DNA of 64,000 bases from Agrostemma githago. Its lineage: Eukaryota > Streptophyta > Magnoliopsida > Caryophyllales > Caryophyllaceae. The notes beneath the pieces were generated by a model. That model saw nothing but the letters and a program-made list of their open reading frames with translations. It was not told the origin of the DNA and searched no databases. Shown piece after piece: positions 1 to 10,073 of this stretch; positions within the stretch are counted from its first letter, which is position 1; each line of letters starts with the position of its first letter. A program made the position numbers and the translations under genes. Where the stretch lies: assembly GCA_958450325.1 (NCBI GenBank), contig OY288247.1, positions 57,167,701 through 57,231,700 on the forward strand. The letters are read 5' to 3'.

Positions 1-72
1 GCAACCACAGGCAAAGACATCAGGTATGATTTCTAAGCCTTGGCTGGCGAGCCTCACCACGTAGTCCGACGG
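1..72. other. Unassigned flank left of the Cassandra-like LTR
   Basis: Seventy-two bases at the window edge that match none of the elements recognised here. The minus strand is open in one frame over the whole stretch, but it is too short to identify. No primer-binding site complementary to initiator tRNA-Met is visible next to the LTR that starts at 73, so this does not look like Cassandra internal sequence. Confidence 0.3.
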
Positions 73-165
73 TGTAACACCCCGGCCCAATCCTAGGACC
101 GGAAATGTTAACTGCGGTAGCCCGCCAGGCTTTGTACTGGTCCCACAGACCAACACGAGTCCTTT

Positions 166-1802
166 TGATAAGTGTAGTTTGTAGTGCCTAATTTACTGTG
201 TTTTGGTCCCATTTCCTTGCGGAATCGCTCCTTGGGAGCGGTTCATGGGCTACTTATGCTTCCTCTAGCTCGTTTCAGGTTCTCGAGACCATTCATGAAG
301 AGTTGGAGCGATTCCGACTCAATACATACACTTTTCGGAGCCAACGAAGCGGAGGAACGATCACTCGATGCCTTTGATTCGATCCCGAGACCTTGGGACC
401 CGATCCCGAGCCCCTTAGACTCGAACCCGAGACCCGAGAGTCGATGAGAAGCCCATGTGAAGCAAGGAGGAACCTTAAAGATCATATTGGAGGCCTACAA
501 GACTCATCCCCGACGGGAAGGAACTCATCCCGTCCGGGATGAGGTGCGCATTTAGCATTGGTTCTGTTCTGGGTCCGTCCCGGTCGGGACCATCCCTTCC
601 CGGTCGGGATGAGCCCTTCCCGGTCGGGACCATCCCTTCCCGGTCGGGATGAGCCCTTCCCGGTCGGGACCGTGGAGCTGTAGCCGCATTGTTTCTTTCC
701 TTCCTCCTTCATTCTTGTAACCCTATAAATACTCCTCCTATGTAATGTTTAAGCACAATACTTTACCCTAGATTGTTTTAGGCCTCTGTTAAGAATTCAA
801 AACCCTAATTAGCCTCTTTTAATCTTTAGTTAATCTTTAGTTAATCTTAGTTTAATCTAGTTTAGATAATCTTGTATTAAGTGGGTTCTTGAAGATTTCT
901 CCAAGCTTGACATCCTTGGAGTGGATTTGGGTTCTTATTTATAAAAGATTGCATCTTTTTCTTCCTCTTGTTGTTGGTATAATTTCTTATTCCTTATTCT
1001 TTGTTTATTTACTCAAGTTTGAATATTTACTTAGTGTTTATTGTTATTGTTCTTGTTCTTGATAATGGATGTTTGGTTGTTCATGTTGTTTTCTCTTATT
1101 ATTGTTAGTTTGTTCTTGATAATGAGTGAGTAGTCTCCTTGTGGGGTTAGTAGGGGGATTAAGGGTAGATTATGGGTGATTAGGGTTTGATTAGGGGTAA
1201 AGGTGACTCTTTTGTTGTTAGTCACATAATGGGCACTCTATGTGTTTGTTGATTTGCTTGTGTGAGTAGTAGTGGCCAATGCTCCCCATACTTGTGCTCA
1301 CCTTCTCATTGTTTGTCTATTGTGTGGTTGTGTTGAGGTTGGTCTTAGACGCGAGAAAGCGAACTTACCTCGACGTTGGTCTACCTAGCGAGAGCCCGGA
1401 CCGACTCTAGCAATTAGGAGACACCTACACCCTTGACCACCCCAATTACCCTACTACACTTATGAACCCGACCTTCCCCACTTCCTTTCATATTTGATCT
1501 CAACTTATTAGTTAGTCTTCGTTTCTTTTAGTTTACTAGTTTGTTTGATCATTAGTTATTCCATTTTAGCATTGTTTTAGCCTAGTTCATTGTTAGCCTA
1601 GTCTTACCTCTTCCACCACCATAGATTACCAATTATCGTTCTCTTTGTGTTTGTTTGTGTAACTTAGCCTTGTTTGTTAGTGGATCTAGTCTAGACTTTA
1701 CAATACCGTCTCCGTGGATATCAACCCTACTTGCCCTAGCTACCCACTAGGAATAGTCGGTTATTTATTGATCGGCGGGACCCACGGCAAATCCCACCAT
1801 CA
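166..1802 (+). repeat. 5' LTR of element 1
   Basis: An LTR of 1,637 bp, nearly identical to 8115-9741. It starts TGATAAGTG and ends CACCATCA, three bases before the PBS. A TATA box (TATAAATA, about 724) lies 50 bp downstream of an array of CCCG-NN-CGGG palindromes. The length differs from the 3' copy partly because this LTR has five 20-bp palindrome units and the other has four. Confidence 0.93.
524..674 (+). repeat. Palindrome array in the U3 part of the element 1 LTR
   Basis: The first unit is a perfect 9-bp-arm palindrome (CTCATCCCG-TC-CGGGATGAG, 524-543). Five CCCGGTCGGG units follow at exact 20-bp spacing (cores beginning near 581, 601, 621, 641 and 661). The array ends about 50 bp before the TATA box. 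The position suggests dimeric factor binding or a structured U3, but this is inference. Confidence 0.85.
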
Positions 1803-1805
1803 ATT

Positions 1806-1823
1806 TGGCGCCGTTGCCGGGGA
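1806..1823 (+). promoter_or_regulatory. Primer-binding site of element 1 (tRNA-Asp)
   Basis: TGGCGCCGTTGCCGGGGA, 18 bases complementary to the 3' end of plant tRNA-Asp, starts three bases after the 5' LTR. This is the usual minus-strand primer site of Athila-lineage elements. The same 18 bases occur at 34607 and 50256. Confidence 0.93.
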
Positions 1824-1981
1824 CGGTGCATTGTTTAGACTAGTTTGCTTATAGCTAGACTAAGTTACCCTTCTTCGTGCTCTTCTATCATCTCTTGTGC
1901 TATTTTCTAGGTTCTTCTTGTTTCCTTAGTTTTATTTCTTCCTTTTCTCTTTGTCTTTCGATTGTGCTTGTTTATTGTCGT

Positions 1982-2008
1982 TACCTAGTGCCCATAAAGC
2001 ACTAGGTA
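1982..2008 (+). other. Leader stem-loop of element 1
   Basis: TACCTAGTGC and GCACTAGGTA form a perfect 10-bp stem around a 7-base loop (CCATAAA), about 160 bases after the PBS in the untranslated leader. Elements 2 and 3 have stem-loops of different sequence in the same region, which fits a role in dimerisation or packaging of the genomic RNA. Confidence 0.6.
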
Positions 2009-2110
2009 TTCTCACGTTTGTTCTAGTGTGTAGTGTATGCCTAGTGGGGAGGCGACTTCTTTCTCTTTAATCCAGAGCCGGAAAGGCTTTTTTGAGCCTT
2101 TCGCCAACGG

Positions 2111-5100
2111 ATGATTAACCGGGTTAGAATCTCTCAACCAAGCGCTAGCAATACCCATCAAAAGCAAGCTCAAGGAACCGACTTTGACGAAGCATCTCGA
2201 GAGACGGCCGAAGGGAATTTCATCAATCCCTTTGGAAATTCTAGTCCTAGTTCCCCCTCTACATCTACTTCAACTCCGTCTACACCACCATCTCCCTTAC
2301 ATCCAATTATGCCAAAGTTTTCATCTCACTCCACATTTACGGAAGATGTCTTGCCGGGACCGAATACTCTACCGGCTGCTTATGTCGGAAATTTTGTGGC
2401 CAAGACTTAATTCATCCAACTTGTGGAGAGAAATCAATTTAGTGGTTTGCCCACCGAAGACCCGCACCAACACATGGAGACTTTCTCCGATTATTGTGAC
2501 GCTATTTCTCAACCCGGGGTTACTCAAGATCAAATCCGTTGGGTATTATTTACATTCTCATTACTTGGAAAAGCGAAGCAATGGATCAAGAGTCTCGATA
2601 GGGCAACCATGGGCATCGATACTTGGAAGAAACTTGCATTGGCGTTCTACCAAAAGTTCTACCCTCCGGAGAAGACTAATTTGCTAAGGGCCTCCATCAC
2701 CGGTTTCCAACAACGAGATGAGGAAACCCTTTATGAAGCTTGGGAGAGGTTTAAATCTTTGGTTAGATCGTGCCGCCACCATGGACTTGCAAAATGGTTC
2801 TTAGTCCAACAATTTTGGAACGGTCTTTATGAGGACTCAAGAGCTATTCTTAATATGGGCTCCAATGGTAGATTCACCGAGGTCGATGATGACCAAACAT
2901 GGGCAAGAATCGAGGAGATGGCGGTTCATAATTCTCAATACTCAAGGCCTAGGAAGGCAAATCGAGGAGGTAGGCACGAGGTTGATGCTATTACTCAATT
3001 AAGCATTGACCTTGGAGCTCAATTGAAGACCCACATGGAGAATATTGACAAGAAGCTCCAAGGCCACCTCAATCAAGTTCAAAGCATTAGCTCCTCCAAC
3101 CAACACTCGATTCAAGAAGTGAATGCTTTGGGATTTGCACCTCCTTTGCCTTATTATGGGATGTGTGATACTTGTGGAATCGTTGGTCATGATCCTATGC
3201 ATTGTCAAGGAAGCGTTGAGCAAGTGAACGCCTTTTAAGCGTTCAAGCAAGGTGCCTCCTATTCTAATCAATACCAAGCTTCCAATCAAGTCCCTCAACA
3301 ACAAGCTCTACAACTTCGTCCCTATGTTCCACCTCCCTTAAGGGACAACAATCAAGGGTACCAAGGTTATCAAGGCAACCCAAGGCCTTTCAACAACTTC
3401 AAGCAAAATAACCAAGGTACATTCAACAACAATCAAGGGTTTCAACAAGGAAACTTCAATCAAGGATTTCAAAATTACAACCATGGCACCAATCAAGGCC
3501 TTAATCAAGGCAATTCTCATGGGTTCCAAGGGAACCGTCAACAACAAGCAACTCAAAGTCAACAACAACAAAGCAAGCCTAGGAGCCGATCTCCTACTCA
3601 TGACTATGGCATTCCTCTAGCTATCACCGATACTCCGCATAATCCACAATCTCCACCTCGAGATTTCAACATTCAAAAATCTATGACGGATATGCAAAAA
3701 AACCAAATGGAGATGGCAAAAAACCAACAAGAGTTCTATGCTTTTATTCAAAGGGATAACATGGCGAGAGATGCTCATACGAAGATGCTTGAGACCCAAA
3801 TATCTCAACTTGCTTCGGGAAGCTCCTCAAGACAAAAGGGGCAACTACCTCCTCAAGGTGAAACACCAAAAGTTGAGCATGTGAATGCTATTACCACGAG
3901 GAGAGGTACATCTTATGACTCCCCTTCATTCCCTAGTGAGCAAGAACCAATGCAAGAACCAACAAAGAAAGTTGCATCTCCAATTCAAGGAAGCTCAAGC
4001 AAGGAAGATCCAGTGGAGGAGCAAGTCTTATGGGAGATTGAGAAACCCCAAGAAGACAAGCTTCCCCCACTTCAAGGAAAAGACAAGGGTAAAGGAAAAG
4101 TGTCATGTGAGAAGTCCACCCCTATTGAGCAAAACAAGATTCAAATCAAGTTGTCTTTCCCAACAAGGCAATTGAAGACTAAGGTGGATGTCCAATTTGA
4201 CAAATTCCTGGACATTGTGAAGAAATTGGATGTTAATGTCCCATTCACCGAGTAACTTACCCAAATCCCGGCATATGGAAGATTCATGCGAGAAATCCTA
4301 GCTAGGAAGAGATCCATCGACAAGGAAGAGACTATTGCGTTCACGAGGGTGGTGAGCGAGATTATTCAAGGTTCCACTCTTCCAAAGTTGAAGGATTCGG
4401 GTAGTTTCTCAATCTCGTGCACCATAGGCAATTACAAGATCGAGAGACCATTATGTGACTTGGGTGCGAGTGTGAGCATCATTCCTTATTCCATTTGTTG
4501 TCGACTCGGGATGAAGGAGCTAAAGCACACTTCCGTTACACTCCAAATGACCGATAGTTCATTCAACCGACCATTGGGGATGCTAGAGGATGTGCCGGTG
4601 AGAATCGGGAAGTTCTTCATTCCGGTCGACTTCATTGTGCTTGACATGCCAGAAAATGCTATCACTCCCATTATCCTTGGGCGCCCATTTCTACACACCG
4701 CCGGTGCTATGATTGATGTGAAGAACGGTAGGATCACATTCGAGTTAGGCGAAGAAAAGATCGTGTTTGACCTCCAAGGAAACACTTCGCCCACTAACGA
4801 TGAGTCGTGCAATATGATCCACGACACGGAAGACATCAATCTAGGGGTTGAGTTGGGACAAAGATTGAAGAGCAATTCATATGAGCTTGAGGATGATGAC
4901 TCCGAGATTGAGGAAGATGAGTGCCCATGTCATGGGTTTGATGACAAGTTGAAAAGCAAGAAGCAAGATGAGCCTCCCTTGGGGCCGCATGAGGACAAGT
5001 GGACGTTTGGGTATATCCCGAAGGATCAAAAGTATAAGTTCAAGCCATTGAACTTACAAGATCGGGATGCCCCGGGAACGTCGAGACAAGGTCATGGAGA

Positions 5101-5221
5101 GCCTTGGTATTTGGATGCTTATATTACTAGCTTGATTGAAGACTTTGCTAGGGCCTTCGACTTGTTTCTTCGTGCCCTCGATGGAGATGGAATGGGTTGT
5201 AGTATTGTTGAAAAAGATTGA
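2111..5221 (+). pseudogene. Athila-type gag-protease, three in-frame stops
   Basis: One frame runs through the whole stretch and is broken only by TAA codons at 2408, 3236 and 4253. Order of parts: a Pro/Ser-rich N-terminus; the retroelement gag core (about 2423-2960, with the GLPTEDPHQHMETF and AWERFKSLVRSCRHHGL motifs); a CX2CX4HX4C zinc knuckle (CDTCGIVGHDPMHC, about 3160-3205); a long Asn-Gln-Gly-rich linker (3240-3600); and an aspartic protease with the Athila-style DLGAS active site (about 4456-4470) and a later IILGRPFL motif. The frame ends in a FDLFLRALDG tail and no RT follows. The gag part would coat the RNA and the protease would mature it. The stops suggest decay after insertion, or mobilisation by proteins supplied in trans. 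Confidence 0.85.
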
Positions 5222-6409
5222 AGAATGCACCATCCTTGGTTTGACGGAGTTCCACAAGAACCGTCTCTTTGTATATATCTCTTTCTCTTGTAATTTCTTT
5301 TAGTTTTGTGAAATTCTTGATTATTTGGATTGTTGATGAGCGATGTGAGGGAGGGACTTTGATGATTGTGTTTGAGCTTATTTGGTAGGCGCAAAGTGAA
5401 GATGAATTCTAGAGAGGAGTGGTCATTGTTTGAGCTTGGATCGTGTGAAGGGAGTCGGTTTTTGAAGCTTGGAACGAGCTTTTGGGAGCTATAGAGGGTT
5501 AGGAGACTCTTCCCGACCAAGAAGAGATCATCCCGTTCGGGAAGGATGAGCCATCCCGACCGGGAAGGGTGTCATCCCGTCCGGGATGGGTGTGCGAAAA
5601 ATTGGGTCTACTGGAGTGCCATCCCGACCGGGACGAGGTCTTCCCGACCGGGACGGACAGGTCATCCCGACCGGGATGGACCCCTGTTCTTTCTTTGGCC
5701 GTTTCTTCGTTGTTTGAACCCACCTTACCACTTTTTACCCCCTCCCAACCTCCCTACATGTCCTTACTCTCATTATATGACCCCTGCACCTCATATACAC
5801 ATTTTCACCTCACTTTCTCTTCACTTTACCCCGACTTTCACATCAAAACCCACCTCATTGTACCTTTGTGCCCCAACCATGGATCCATATCGCGATTGGA
5901 GAGGAATAACAATGACGACAACTAGCTAAATGCCGATATTGACTTATGAGACGATGGAGCGAGTGAGTTGCTAACCGCATGGTACGGCAACTATCCTTTC
6001 TTTTCCGTCTTTTATAGCTTGTCTTCATTTGTTTATCCCCTTCCCCTTTTACACTTTTGTGTCATGGTGGCCCTCGGGGCCTTGGTATTTTTTGCTCTCG
6101 ACTCTCGATGATGTGACTACATCGAGAGTCATTTCAAAATCCAAATTTGCAAGATTTTCACCCTTTTTGTAGGATTTAGTCGGATTCTGGCGGAATCCGG
6201 GCTAGGTGACTTGATTACACCTAGTCCTCCCCTCCCATTTTCTTTTATTTCTTTCTTTTTATTTCTCCCCCTTTCCATATCTTTTCTCATATCGGCCCAT
6301 GGTGACTTGACTACACCCCGGCCGGACACTTTCTACCCTTATCTCCACTTTTTGATTTTTCGCTTTATTTTCGTAGTTTCTTTTCTTTTGTGCTCCCATG
6401 CACTACAAT
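5222..6409 (+). other. Non-coding stretch of element 1 with internal palindromes
   Basis: This stretch lies between the gag-protease stop and the first AGGA hairpin. Short frames here are caused by low-complexity sequence and match no family. Apart from the palindrome array at 5529-5678 it is C/T-rich non-coding sequence. Confidence 0.5.
5529..5678 (+). repeat. Internal palindrome array of the same type as the LTR array
   Basis: Six palindromes with a CCCG-NN-CGGG core lie at spacings of about 20-24 bp, apart from one gap of 47. The spacer is TT, AC or TC, and the best copies have 7-bp arms (CATCCCG/CGGGATG). The core is the one used in the LTR, but these copies lie inside the element about 300 bp after the coding frame. 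Confidence 0.8.
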
Positions 6410-6447
6410 CGAGCATGAGGACATTGCTCGGCTTGAGTGTGGGGGAG
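6410..6447 (+). other. Internal AGGA hairpin with purine tract, element 1
   Basis: CGAGCATG pairs with CATTGCTCG (8 pairs, one bulged T) around the loop AGGA. GCTTGAGTGTGGGGGAG follows directly. It has the same layout as the module at 8077-8114 beside the LTR but lies 1.7 kb upstream, so it may be a second (central) plus-strand priming site. Confidence 0.65.
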
Positions 6448-8076
6448 CGATATTCTATCGTAGTTAGTTTTATTTTCGTAGTTTTTCGAAAAAATCTTTA
6501 AAAATCCTAAAAATTTGAAAAAATTTCACAAAAATCAAAAAGATTTTCCTTTTGTGTGTTTTCCTTTTTATGTCATTGTATCGTATATGTGTTTTGTTGT
6601 CCGTGTTTTGCCTCCCTTTTTCCTCTTAGGTCGCCCAATCGCCGCTAACTTTGGAAGGCTTTCAAGACATCCGGTAACGCCTTTTATCCCTTTTTCCTCT
6701 TTACCTCTTGTGATGTTCGGAGGAGATTTGTGATGATGTGTGCTCGGGAGGAGCTTTGTAAAGTTTGGTGTTGGTTGGTTGCTTATTTGGAAGTTAGGGG
6801 TGGTGTTTGTTCCTTTTGTTTGTTTGTTTGTTTTGTTTTGTTATTTTCTTCTGGAAAGTTTATGTGTTTACTTTCCCTTCCTAGTGGTATAAATCGAGTC
6901 TTGGACTTTAGTCTAGTAGAATGACCCTAAATCAATGATTTCATTGGTCCTTTACCTTGAGTCCACCTAGCTTACTAGAGATTTACTACGGGATTTGCAC
7001 TTTGACCATTATGACCACCCACGGTGTGAAAAGGCCTTGGTTGCCGAGTCCCGTCCCTTAGGTGACCTTGTTTGACATTGCTCGACTAGTCCAAGTTTCT
7101 CCCCTTTTTGTGGGTTTGAAGGGAAGGGCCCGTCCCGACTTACCCATTCACCTACCCCCTACACATATTCACCAAATAAATTTGCAAATTGTTGAAATCT
7201 CCCTTTCTTGTTGCGAAGAAATGCCTACAATTCAAATCAAGCCAAAAAGGGCAAAGAAAAGAAAATGAAGGAAAAAAATGAAAGAAAGAAAGAAAGAAGA
7301 AAAAGAAAAGGCACAAAAAAGCCAAAAAGAAAATAGAAAAGAAGAAAAAGAAATGGCATTGCAACACACAAAGCAAGTATGCAAAAGAAAAGAGAAAATG
7401 CCAGAAGAAAATTGTCTCACAAAAAGATCATAACCCCACAAAAATAAGCCTTTTTCCGACTTTTGCCGTGAAGAGCCTACCAAAGGACCGAGTCCCTAGG
7501 AAGGATGATAGCGGCAAAGGTCGGTCTTCCCTCACTTTGCAATTATTTCCACCTTTTTACTTGGACTAGTTAGGCGGTTTCGGACATGGGACGACCCTCT
7601 TGGCTCATCGCTAAAGGGGGCGGGGTGTCACTTACCTACAATGTCGACTAACACCGTGGTTCATCCCTTTTTCCATCCCGCCGATCGTCTCGTAGTACGT
7701 CCTTAGAAGGTTAGGAGGAACCTAGGTAAGTTACCAACGTTTTTATTGCTTTGTCGTCATACTATTAGGGTTTTGTCCATTTCGGTTTGTATTTGCTAGC
7801 TTGGGAACGTTGTCACTTGCCTCGAGTCCTAAACCGGTGCTTCTTTCACCGCTTTTTAGAGGGAAGCGGTATTTGTTTCTTTTTGGGTGCAACCTTTTGT
7901 GTGTTTGTGTGTATGTTTGTTTGTTTATGTGTTTTTGTGTCCGGTTGCATCCACGGTTTTGTCGCAAGACCTCACTTGCCTTGCGGAGAGCACTTATCCT
8001 CTAGGTGTTCTCGCGTGAGTTGAAAGGGCGTAGGGTGCGCTAATACCCGCTCGGCTAGTTTAGTAGTTAGTTTGTG
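6448..8076 (+). other. 3' non-coding region of element 1
   Basis: No coding sequence is supported. Around 6915-7060 and 7575-7950 it is recognisably related to 38025-38160 and 38205-38600 of element 2. The shared parts include GTCGACTAAC-type and CATGGTTC/GTGGTTCATCCC-type segments. It also holds the purine-rich tract at 7230-7410. Confidence 0.55.
7230..7410 (+). repeat. Purine-rich low-complexity tract, element 1
   Basis: Nearly uninterrupted A/G sequence of the GAAA/GAAAA type on the plus strand, about 180 bases. Elements 2 (39510-39640) and 3 (54366-54486) have equivalent tracts between their two hairpin modules. Confidence 0.8.
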
Positions 8077-8096
8077 CTTACTCGAGGGCGAGTAAG
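8077..8096 (+). other. Terminal AGGG hairpin before the PPT, element 1
   Basis: CTTACTCG and CGAGTAAG form a perfect 8-bp stem around the loop AGGG. The hairpin ends 18 bases before the 3' LTR, with the purine tract between. Confidence 0.8.
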
Positions 8097-8114
8097 GGTT
8101 AAGTGTGGGGGAGT
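8097..8114 (+). promoter_or_regulatory. Polypurine tract of element 1
   Basis: GGTTAAGTGTGGGGGAGT directly abuts the 3' LTR (TGATAAG). In LTR retrotransposons this RNase H-resistant tract primes plus-strand synthesis. Confidence 0.85.
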
Positions 8115-9741
8115 TGATAAGTGTATTTTGTAGTGCCTAATTTACTGTGTTTTGGTCCCATTTCCTTGCGGAATCGCTCCTTGGGAGCGGTTCATGGGCT
8201 ACTTATGCTTCCTCTAGCTCGTTTCAGGTTCCCGAGACAATTCATGAAGAGTTGGAGCGATTCCGACTCAATACATACACTTTTCGGAGCCAACGAAGCG
8301 GAGGAACGATCACTCGATGCCTTGGATTCGACCCCGAGACCTTGGGACCCGATCCCGAGCCCCTTAGACTCGAACCCGAGACTCGAGAGTCGATGAGAAG
8401 CCCATGTGAAGCAAGGAGGAACCTTAAAGTTCATATTGGAGGCCTACAAGACTCATCCCCGACGGGAAGGAACTCATCCCGTCTGAGATGAGGTGCGCAT
8501 TTAGCATAGGTTCTGTTCTGGGTCCGTCCCGGTCGGGACCATCCCTTCCCGGTCGGGATGATCCCTTCCTGGTCGGGACCGGTCCTTCCCGGTCGGGACC
8601 GTGGAGCTGTAGCCGCATTGTTTCTTTCCTTCCTCCTTCATTCTTGTAACCCTATAAATACTCTTCCTTTGTAATGTTTAAGCACAATACTTTACCCTAG
8701 ATTGTTTTAGGCCTCTCTTAAGAATTCAAAACCCTAATTAGCCTCTTTTAATCTTTAGTTAATCTTTAGTTAATCTTTAGTTAATCTTAGTTTAATCTAG
8801 TTTAGATAATCTTGTATTAAGTGGGTTCTTGAAGATTTCTCCAAGCTTGACATCCTTGGAGTGGATTTGGGTTCTTATTTATACAAGATTGCATCTTTTT
8901 CTTCCTCTTGTTGTTGGTATAATTTCTTATTCCTTATTCTTTGTTTATTTACTCAAGTTTGAATCTTTACTTAGTGTTTATTGTTATTGTTCTTGTTCTT
9001 GATAATGGATGTTTGGTTGTTCATGTTGTTTTCTCTTATTATTGTTAGTTTGTTCTTGATAATGAGTGAGTAGTCTCCTTGTGGGGTTAGTAGGGGGATT
9101 AAGGGTAGATTATGGGTGATTAGGGTTTGATTAGGGGTAAAGGTGACTCTTTTGTTGTTAGTCACATAATGGGCACTCTATGTGTTTGTTGATTTGCTTG
9201 TGTGAGTAGTAGTGGCCAATGCTCCCCATACTTGTGCTCACCTTCTCATTGTTTGTCTATTGTGTGGTTGTGTTGAGGTTGATCTTAGACGCGAGAGCGC
9301 GAACTTACCTCGACGTTGGTCTATGTAGCGAGAGCCCGGACCGACTCTAGCAATTAGGAGACACCTACACCCTTGACCACCCCAATTACCCTACTACACT
9401 TATGAACCCGACCTTCCCCACTTCCTTTCATATTTGATCTCAACTTATTAGTTAGTCTTCGTTTCTTTTAGTTTACTAGTTTGTTTGATCATTAGTTATT
9501 CCATTTTAGCATTGTTTTAGCCTAGTTCATTGTTAGCCTAGTCTTACCTCTTCCACCACCATAGATTACCAATTATCGTTCTCTTTGTGTTTGTTTGTGT
9601 AACTTAGCCTTGTTTGTTAGTGGATCTAGTCTAGACTTTACGATACCGTCTCCGTCGATATCGACCCTACTTGCCCTAGCTACCCACTAGGAATAGTCGG
9701 TTATTTATTGATCGGCGGGACCCACGGCAAATCCACCATCA
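8115..9741 (+). repeat. 3' LTR of element 1
   Basis: A 1,627-bp copy of 166-1802 with the same ends, the same TATA box (about 8654) and four instead of five 20-bp palindrome units (array 8474-8600). The first perfect palindrome of the 5' copy is degraded here by two substitutions. Confidence 0.93.
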
Positions 9742-9784
9742 CCTTTCCAGCACATTTTGTCCTCACTCATGCGCATCCCGGAAA

Positions 9785-9849
9785 CCTTCCCAGAAGGTCA
9801 CTCATCCTAAGATTTCTCCCAGTCAAGCACGCTTAACTGCAGAGTTCTT
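9785..9849 (-). promoter_or_regulatory. 5S rRNA-like RNA polymerase III box of the Cassandra LTR
   Basis: Read on the minus strand, this stretch contains CAGTTAAGCGTGCTTG and AGGATGAGTGACC, close to the internal promoter part of plant 5S rRNA. In Cassandra this region can act as an internal pol III promoter. It is not a 5S gene: both ends of the 120-nt rRNA are missing and several bases differ. Confidence 0.8.
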
Positions 9850-10073
9850 ATCATGGGCAAACCAGAAAAGAAAGTGCACTTTGTTGATATGAGTAGTACT
9901 TCAAATCCCTTTAAGCAAAACTCATAAATAGGACATCTTCAATCAATGTGGGGTGTTTCAAATGGACTTAGAACGGCTCGACCGAACAGCCACCAGGTCG
10001 TAATCCTCGATTGACCTGGTTAGCTATACTTTGACTTTCGCCTTGTCCAAGCCTCAGTCAAAGTGGGGACTTC

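Larger units (their letters stand above)
166..9741 (+). mobile_element. Athila-like non-autonomous LTR retrotransposon (element 1)
   Basis: A complete 9,576-bp element bounded by two LTRs (TGATAAG...CCATCA) and a perfect 5-bp target duplication CCTTT at 161-165 and 9742-9746. It has a PBS matching the tRNA-Asp 3' end, a gag-protease reading frame, about 2.9 kb of non-coding 3' sequence and a PPT. No reverse transcriptase, RNase H or integrase is present, so it would need enzymes from a related element. The LTRs differ at only about one base in a hundred by eye, so the insertion is recent. Confidence 0.92.
73..9960 (-). repeat. Cassandra-like solo LTR, split by element 1
   Basis: The two halves (73-165 and 9742-9960) join into an LTR of about 307 bp on the minus strand. 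The left edge reads TGTAACACCCCGGCCC, the reverse complement of the usual Cassandra 3' end. The right edge reads AATGTGGGGTGTTTCA, the reverse complement of the usual start with one changed base near the tip. The 5S-like box lies in the right half. Cassandra is a small non-coding TRIM retrotransposon whose LTRs carry a 5S rRNA-derived promoter. No PBS, PPT or second LTR is seen and the flanking 5-mers differ, so this is probably a solo LTR. Confidence 0.75.

Noticed and set aside
577..674. CRISPR-like array (regular 20-bp repeats)
   Set aside because: The repeats are contiguous with no unique spacers, in a plant LTR; they are a tandem palindrome array.
2184..2687. A 167-codon frame overlapping the start of the element 1 gag
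   Set aside because: It is a shadow in another frame; the gag motifs are in the frame of 2111-5221.
5546..5929. Two overlapping plus-strand frames of 118-127 codons after the element 1 gag-protease
   Set aside because: They run through the palindrome array and C/T-rich sequence; the open state follows from the repeats and no domain is visible.
7152..7483. Phe/Ser-rich minus-strand frames opposite the purine-rich tracts (also 39465-39732)
   Set aside because: They are the complement of A/G low-complexity DNA; stop codons are rare there by composition.
9785..9849. 5S rRNA gene
   Set aside because: Only the internal promoter part resembles 5S rRNA, both ends are missing, and it sits in an LTR with Cassandra-type borders.
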